Shown: positions 21,997 to 26,896 of the stretch, piece by piece | Layout: every line of letters begins with the position of its first letter | Numbering within the stretch: the stretch's first letter is position 1 | Assembly (NCBI GenBank): GCA_016934175.1 | Contig: JAFGTI010000040.1 | Coordinates: 1 to 26,896, forward strand | Source of the DNA: Acholeplasmataceae bacterium | GTDB lineage: Bacteria > Bacillota_I > Bacilli_A > Acholeplasmatales > Acholeplasmataceae | Direction: 5' to 3' | Length of the DNA stretch: 26,896 bases | Position numbers and translations under genes: made by a program | The notes under the pieces: generated by a model | Told to the model about the DNA's origin: nothing | Seen by the model: only the letters and a program-made list of their open reading frames with translations | Databases searched by the model: none

Positions 21997-24333
21997 TTAT
22001 GTCATATTCTTATTAGATTTTTTTCTTATTTTCTTAAATCCTTTAATCAATCTAAAATTAATGATATCAATCAAACCTTCAACTAAAATTAATGGAAATT
22101 TACCATCACTAAATAAAGATAACATACGCAAAGGTGTTTCAGTAAGGGTTGCTTTTGCCACTTCTTTCATCCAATTTTCTTCCATTTTTTCAGTCGTCTT
22201 CATACCTTCTTTTACAATAAAATAAGCTAAGATTCTTCCAAAGAAAGTTTTTCTGATATCGTTTAGTGTTGAAGAAAGGGTATATGGGCGTTTATACTTG
22301 ATATTCTTTTTAGGTAATGCTTTTGAATATATCTTATTAAAATCTTCAATGTTATAATTTTCGTCTTGATAACTCAATTTAGGGTGGGTAACTTGGGAAC
22401 CTTCTAAATCAATATCAAATGATTGAATGATTTCATTAACATTTTTTGCTATTAATAATTTATAAGTTCCTTTTTCTATCATCCATTGATTCTGATAAAT
22501 ATCGTAATAAGAAAATTCACTTTTATCAACTCTAATCATGACGTTGACAACTTGATCAGGTTCAATAAGAATTTTATCAAAACCTTTTAATTCCCTATGT
22601 GCTTTAAAAACTGTTGATTGATTGTTCTCAAGATAAATTTGTATAACTTCTTTACCTTTCATCTTTCCAACATTCTTAATATCCATCATCATAACAAATT
22701 CATGTTCAGCTTCTTGAATCGACATATTTGAATATTCGAATGTTGTATAACTTAGACCATATCCAAATGGATAATGCACTTCCTTATTAAAGGTATTATA
22801 GTAGCGATATCCTATGAAAATTGATTCATCATAATAAACAGAGTGGTTATCATTGGTCAATTGGACATTACAATCATTGATGTCATCAATGAATGTTTCA
22901 GCTAATCTTCCCGATGGATTTTCAATGCCATAGAGTAAATCCATAATAGCTGCAGCTGCCGATTGACCACCCAGATATGCCATAAGTAAGCCTTTAACTT
23001 GTGGTTCAAAATCAAATTTAATAACGGATCCAGCTATTCCCACTACAATTAAATTAGGATTGATTTTAACTAATTCTTTGATGAATCTTTTTTGATTTTG
23101 AGGTAATTCCAGTGTTTTTCTATCAAATCCTTCTGTTTCATATGAATCAGGAAGTCCTAACAAACATACGATTTTATCAGCATTCATTGCTAACTTGCAA
23201 GCTTCATTTGAAAGTTCATCATCATCCTTTGATTCAATCAATCCATACCCTTTGGATACCACAATCTGATCAGAGTACGCTGAGTAAATATCCTTGATCT
23301 GGTCTAGATGTGTAGGATTAATGTGTGAACTTCCTCCTCCTTGATATCTAATATCGTCAATAAATCCACCAACGATAAGTACTTTATCTTTTTTATCTAA
23401 AGGCAGTATATCTTCATTTTTCAGTAAAACCATGGATTCCCTTGCGATAATTCTTGCCGCATTATGATGCTTGCTTGAACTAAATGATTCATGGAAACTT
23501 TGGTGATATCTGTTGACCATATTACTGATCCGTCTTGATGATTTTTCAACAGCATCTCCGATTTTATCGTTTAGTAACGCTGCTTGAATAATCTTATCGG
23601 TATGATACCCTCTGCTAGACGGCATTTCTAAATCACATGATGCAAGTAAACTTTTTTCTCTATGATTTATAGCTCCCCAATCTGATACAACAACACCCTC
23701 GTATTGCCATTCATTTCTCAACATATCAGATAAGACCGGACTTTCAGTTGCATAAAATCCATTGATTTTATTATAGCTAGCCATAACGCTACCTGGATTT
23801 TCTTTAATCACCCTTTTAAATGCTTTTAAATATATTTCTCTTAGTGCTCTATCATCAACAATGCAATCGATTGTAAATCTATTTTTTTCTTGATTATTAC
23901 AAAAGAAGTGTTTGACAGAAGTTCCGATATTTTGGTCTTCCATTGCACGTACATAAGCTGCACCTAATTCACCCGCTAAAAATGGATCTTCAGAAAAATA
24001 CTCAAAATTACGCCCACATAATGGGCTTCTTTTCATATTTATTCCTGGACCTAAAACCATGTTGACTTCATTAGCTTTAGCTTCTATTGCAATCAATTCT
24101 GCCATTGTTGCAATCAATTCTCTGTCAAAACTACATGCTGTTAAGCTAGCAGTAGGAAAGGCAGTTGCTTTAACACTACCTGAAATACCTAATGCATCTG
24201 TTGATTCAACTTGTTTTCTTAATCCATGTGGACCATCTGTCATCATGATCGATGGTAATCCCTCAAAGACTTTAGTATGCCATACATCAGCTCCATCTAG
24301 TAGTGCAACTTTTTCTTCAAACGTTAATTTCAC
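21997..24333 (-). CDS. Glycoside hydrolase family 3 enzyme (beta-glucosidase-like)
   Basis: 778 residues. The GH3 barrel (1-270) carries IMMTDGPHGLRK, GTSVKHFFCNNQEKNR (substrate-binding KH and NNQE..R) and the nucleophile Asp218 in VVVSDWG. The second domain (about 295-540) has SYETEGFDRKTLELP (397-411), the usual place of the acid/base Glu. A fibronectin-III-like domain follows (about 555-650). Residues 660-778 are a C-terminal tail with hydrophobic patches that I have seen described only as an extension of some Bacillota GH3 proteins. There is no signal peptide, so it acts on sugars already taken up. Its start overlaps the GH2 stop by 4 bp. Specificity (beta-glucoside, xyloside or other) is not decided by sequence alone. 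Confidence 0.92.
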   Translation of the reverse strand: MKLTFEEKVALLDGADVWHTKVFEGLPSIMMTDGPHGLRKQVESTDALGISGSVKATAFPTASLTACSFDRELIATMAELIAIEAKANEVNMVLGPGINMKRSPLCGRNFEYFSEDPFLAGELGAAYVRAMEDQNIGTSVKHFFCNNQEKNRFTIDCIVDDRALREIYLKAFKRVIKENPGSVMASYNKINGFYATESPVLSDMLRNEWQYEGVVVSDWGAINHREKSLLASCDLEMPSSRGYHTDKIIQAALLNDKIGDAVEKSSRRISNMVNRYHQSFHESFSSSKHHNAARIIARESMVLLKNEDILPLDKKDKVLIVGGFIDDIRYQGGGSSHINPTHLDQIKDIYSAYSDQIVVSKGYGLIESKDDDELSNEACKLAMNADKIVCLLGLPDSYETEGFDRKTLELPQNQKRFIKELVKINPNLIVVGIAGSVIKFDFEPQVKGLLMAYLGGQSAAAAIMDLLYGIENPSGRLAETFIDDINDCNVQLTNDNHSVYYDESIFIGYRYYNTFNKEVHYPFGYGLSYTTFEYSNMSIQEAEHEFVMMMDIKNVGKMKGKEVIQIYLENNQSTVFKAHRELKGFDKILIEPDQVVNVMIRVDKSEFSYYDIYQNQWMIEKGTYKLLIAKNVNEIIQSFDIDLEGSQVTHPKLSYQDENYNIEDFNKIYSKALPKKNIKYKRPYTLSSTLNDIRKTFFGRILAYFIVKEGMKTTEKMEENWMKEVAKATLTETPLRMLSLFSDGKFPLILVEGLIDIINFRLIKGFKKIRKKSNKNMT

Positions 24334-26681
24334 AAAACCACCACTTCCTTAGAAATAGTCTGTTCGTTAACATGGATTTCAATTTTCCCTTTTCCTTTAG
24401 ATTTTGTTTTTACCCAAAAACCAAGCGTACCCCCTTGTAAACTTACTTGATTAGGTCCGATTAATTCAACTGCGCCCGATACTTTAATGGTGATTGGATC
24501 AAAACTATATTGAACCAATTCTTGATGTTGATTTACTTTAGAAATCACACATCTAGAAACATCATAGGTATCTTCAATTTTTAATTCTTTTTTTATAACA
24601 TCTAAAACATATTCAAACGTTTCGTTGTTTTCTTTAAATACTGTCTTCATTAACTGATTATTTTGATATCCTTCAAAACGATAACTCATTTTTTCTGTTC
24701 CCCAACCACTCATATAACGATAAAACATTTTGACTCCTTCGTCATAACTCATCTTATATTTTTTAAGTAAATATAAAATTTTCAATTTGAATTTGAGCGG
24801 TAAATGATTACCATATTGGCCAACTGTCTTTAATATACCTTTCGTCATTTCTGCATCACGATGACTCATCTTTTCATTTTCTTTAAGTGTATCCCCTATA
24901 AAATCTGTAATGATGACTGGTGGGTGTTCTAGGTTTGGATACTGTTTCTTATCTGGATAGAAAGTGCCTACATATTGATCATTCTTGAAAAGTTTGATAT
25001 AGTCCATATTTGTGAAGACATAAACTTTCGAAAGTTCTCCCGCTGGGTGATCACCAATATTCATTGTTGATGATACTTCTAAAATTGGTTGATGTTGATT
25101 TTGTGATGCATATGAAAAACTAGCCATCTTAGGAATTCTAAACATATCCAAGACGCCATGATAACAAATGCGATCTCCACTACCAAACTCCTGGTGAGTG
25201 TTATAGTCAGACATGCACCATCCAATAGAACCACTTATATGATTGTCTTTTTCCATCATTTCATGAATTACATTTAAATGTCGTAGCGCGTGACTTAATC
25301 TATGTAGTTCATCATCGTATCTTTTTGTTGGAAACATATGTCCGTTATATTCGCTTACCAAATAAGGAATTTTCTTTGTTATTTTACTTTTTTCTTCTAA
25401 TCCTCTATTGTATCCTCTATGTGAAAAATCATTGTATGTATAGACATCTTCCAAAAATTCACTTTGTTGAAGATTTCTTACACCCGCAGTTTGTCTAGTT
25501 GGATCTAGGTTTCTAGCAATGCCGTTCGTCTTAAAATAGAAATCATGATTGTCAGCTGATTCGTTAATGCGAACTCCCCATAAGACAATCGATGGGTGAT
25601 TTCGGTCTCTTAAAATCATTTCTTTGACATTTTGACAGCTCAAATCTTGCCATTTTTCATCACCAATATGTTGCCATCCTGGAATTTCTTCAAAAACGAG
25701 CAATCCGATTTCATCACAACGGTCTAAGAAATGTTTAGACTGTGGGTAGTGAGAAGTTCTTACTATATTTGTTCCTAATTGATATTTAAGGATTTCTGCA
25801 TCTTCATATTGAGCACTTTTGGGCATGGCATATCCGACGTATGGATAACTTTGATGACGATTAAGTCCTAACAATTTGATTTTTTCTCCATTCAAATAAA
25901 AACCATCTTCTTTGAATTCGGCACTTCTTATCCCAAATCTTTCAGTGATCTGATCAATTACTTCATCATTCACTCGATATGTGATGATTGCATCATATAA
26001 GTAATGTGTCTTTAAATCCCATAGAACTGGTCTTTCAATATCAAGATCTATATTGATTGTCTGATCCATCACTTTTGAGCTTTTCATTGAAACAATTTTT
26101 TTATTTGCTTTTAAAATGGAAACATCAATTTCTCCGTTGTTTTGAGAAAGTCCAATCTCAAACTGTACTTTGCTATTTCCATTATTTTTAATAAACGTAT
26201 ACTTAATATGCTGTTGTTCTAAAACAAGCAATGATACTTCTCTATAAATCCCACTGTAACCTAAAAAATCAACAACTCCACCAAAAGGAGGAATAGAAGG
26301 ATCTTCTTTGCTATCAACGATGACCCAAACTTCATTTTTTTCTCCATAAATAAGTTTTTCTGAAATATCAAACTCAAAAGCTGTGTATCCTCCTCTGTGA
26401 TCACCAACATAGTTCCTATTGATATAAATTTTTGCTTGATGTGCAACGCCTTCAAACAAAATTTTGACTATTTTGCCTTCCCAACTTTTTTTAGCATCTA
26501 GATCATAGAGATAACTTAATTCGGATTCGAGTATTTTTTCATTGAAATGATGAAAAGGTATCTCAATACCGTGATGGGGTAAATTCACTTTTTGAAAATT
26601 CTCTTTATCTCTATTTTTGAGATGACTATCTTCATAAGGTGCACAAAACCAATTAAAATTTATAGGAATCAGTTCTCTCAT
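24330..26681 (-). CDS. Glycoside hydrolase family 2 enzyme (beta-galactosidase-like)
   Basis: 783 residues. The N-terminal sugar-binding jelly-roll (about 35-155) includes FEGVAHQAKIYINRNYVGDHRGGYTAFEFDI and GYSGIYREV. An immunoglobulin-like domain follows (about 158-250). The TIM barrel begins at FGIRSAEFKEDGFYLNG. Acid/base Glu374 lies in WGVRINES, and nucleophile Glu444 in YLVSEYNGH. ILRDRNHPSIVLWG is typical of the family. The C-terminal ~200 residues are less conserved. Related enzymes include beta-galactosidase, beta-glucuronidase and beta-mannosidase, and I cannot choose with certainty. It lacks a signal peptide. It is translationally coupled to both neighbours through ATGA overlaps, so the three form one operon for glycan breakdown inside the cell. 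Confidence 0.9.
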   Translation of the reverse strand: MRELIPINFNWFCAPYEDSHLKNRDKENFQKVNLPHHGIEIPFHHFNEKILESELSYLYDLDAKKSWEGKIVKILFEGVAHQAKIYINRNYVGDHRGGYTAFEFDISEKLIYGEKNEVWVIVDSKEDPSIPPFGGVVDFLGYSGIYREVSLLVLEQQHIKYTFIKNNGNSKVQFEIGLSQNNGEIDVSILKANKKIVSMKSSKVMDQTINIDLDIERPVLWDLKTHYLYDAIITYRVNDEVIDQITERFGIRSAEFKEDGFYLNGEKIKLLGLNRHQSYPYVGYAMPKSAQYEDAEILKYQLGTNIVRTSHYPQSKHFLDRCDEIGLLVFEEIPGWQHIGDEKWQDLSCQNVKEMILRDRNHPSIVLWGVRINESADNHDFYFKTNGIARNLDPTRQTAGVRNLQQSEFLEDVYTYNDFSHRGYNRGLEEKSKITKKIPYLVSEYNGHMFPTKRYDDELHRLSHALRHLNVIHEMMEKDNHISGSIGWCMSDYNTHQEFGSGDRICYHGVLDMFRIPKMASFSYASQNQHQPILEVSSTMNIGDHPAGELSKVYVFTNMDYIKLFKNDQYVGTFYPDKKQYPNLEHPPVIITDFIGDTLKENEKMSHRDAEMTKGILKTVGQYGNHLPLKFKLKILYLLKKYKMSYDEGVKMFYRYMSGWGTEKMSYRFEGYQNNQLMKTVFKENNETFEYVLDVIKKELKIEDTYDVSRCVISKVNQHQELVQYSFDPITIKVSGAVELIGPNQVSLQGGTLGFWVKTKSKGKGKIEIHVNEQTISKEVVVL

Positions 26682-26896
26682 GATACGACCTCCTGATTTT
26701 TTTGTTTACAAAAATACAATTGTGATCCATAATCACCTAATAATCTAATTTGATCGGAATAACCAGTCCCCATAAATTGCTGTTTTGGTCTAAATCCTTC
26801 TTTTAGTAATCTCCCACTTGCTTCAAATGACTCGGTTGCATTATCTAGTTGTTTATATCTTGAAATAAATCTCATCAGCATTCCGTTAGGATTCAC
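26678..26896 (-). CDS. C-terminal end of a probable GH36 alpha-galactosidase, cut by window
   Basis: The frame is open to the window edge and ends at 26678, overlapping the GH2 ATG by 4 bp. The last 72 residues include EASGRLLKEGF, GTGYSDQIRLLGDYGSQLYF, which resembles the closing beta-sandwich strand of GH36 alpha-galactosidases. The GTG at the edge need not be a start; the gene most likely continues. The catalytic part is outside the window, so the family assignment rests on the tail and the operon context. Confidence 0.5.
   Translation of the reverse strand: MNPNGMLMRFISRYKQLDNATESFEASGRLLKEGFRPKQQFMGTGYSDQIRLLGDYGSQLYFCKQKNQEVVS

Noticed and set aside
24059..24352. Plus-strand frame of 97 codons opposite the GH3 start
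   Set aside because: Antisense shadow of conserved GH3 motifs; no ribosome binding site.
1..26896. Mycoplasma-type code with TGA as tryptophan
   Set aside because: TGA ends several genes (rimI, cdaA) at exact operon junctions, and Trp is written TGG throughout, including WW in the membrane hydrolase.

Overview
The window comes from an AT-rich, low-GC Gram-positive-type bacterium. TGA is used as a normal stop (rimI, cdaA) and tryptophan is encoded by TGG, so the genetic code is standard. Together with the mix of genes (CdaA, DegV, YutD, an IspD-IspF fusion, HflX, Hsp33) this suggests an Acholeplasma/Izemoplasma-like member of the Mollicutes or a nearby Bacillota lineage. The placement is inference. 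Most genes lie on the minus strand. Only hflX, hslO and one membrane hydrolase lie on the plus strand.

Layout, left to right. (1) 1-954 is the N-terminal part of an unrecognised membrane-anchored protein. (2) 1037-5226 is a minus-strand operon: S1-domain protein, pgi, tsaE, tsaB, rimI, tsaD. It combines a glycolytic isomerase with the genes for the universal tRNA modification t6A. (3) degV stands alone at 5248-6090, with its own terminator. (4) 6123-10937 is a minus-strand operon starting with the c-di-AMP synthase gene cdaA. It continues with a 57-residue membrane microprotein, a PAS-PAS-degenerate-GGDEF membrane sensor, 5-formyl-THF cyclo-ligase, fused ispDF, yutD and a NifU-type Fe-S scaffold. 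(5) 11036-12657 is hflX with a leader of about 300 nt. The leader holds a good promoter, a 15-codon leader ORF with a near-ideal ribosome binding site, and mutually exclusive antiterminator and terminator structures. It reads as an antibiotic- or translation-stress-responsive attenuator. (6) 12641-14028 holds an alpha/beta-hydrolase-like protein and a Nudix hydrolase.

(7) 14256-16071 is an operon of a TetR regulator, an MsrQ/YedZ-like haem membrane protein and a cupin. A perfect 17-bp palindrome overlaps the start of transcription, so it is probably self-repressed. (8) 16163-17363 holds dusB and tRNA-Ser(CGA). (9) 17388-18412 is a second MsrQ/YedZ-like protein, fused to an FMN-binding domain that carries a flavinylation-type motif. 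(10) hslO (Hsp33) follows at 18615-19499. (11) 19602-19707 has a consensus promoter followed about 70 nt later by an intrinsic terminator, which suggests a small RNA. (12) 19810-21900 is a 696-residue protein with an extracytoplasmic alpha/beta-hydrolase domain fused to about ten membrane segments. (13) 21997-26896 is a translationally coupled glycosidase operon: the end of a probable GH36 alpha-galactosidase, a GH2 enzyme and a GH3 enzyme.

The best candidates for something not yet described are the hflX leader, the c-di-AMP-linked degenerate GGDEF sensor with its microprotein, the paired bis-histidine MsrQ-like redox proteins, and the small RNA upstream of the membrane hydrolase. No CRISPR array, insertion sequence, phage gene or replication origin was seen.
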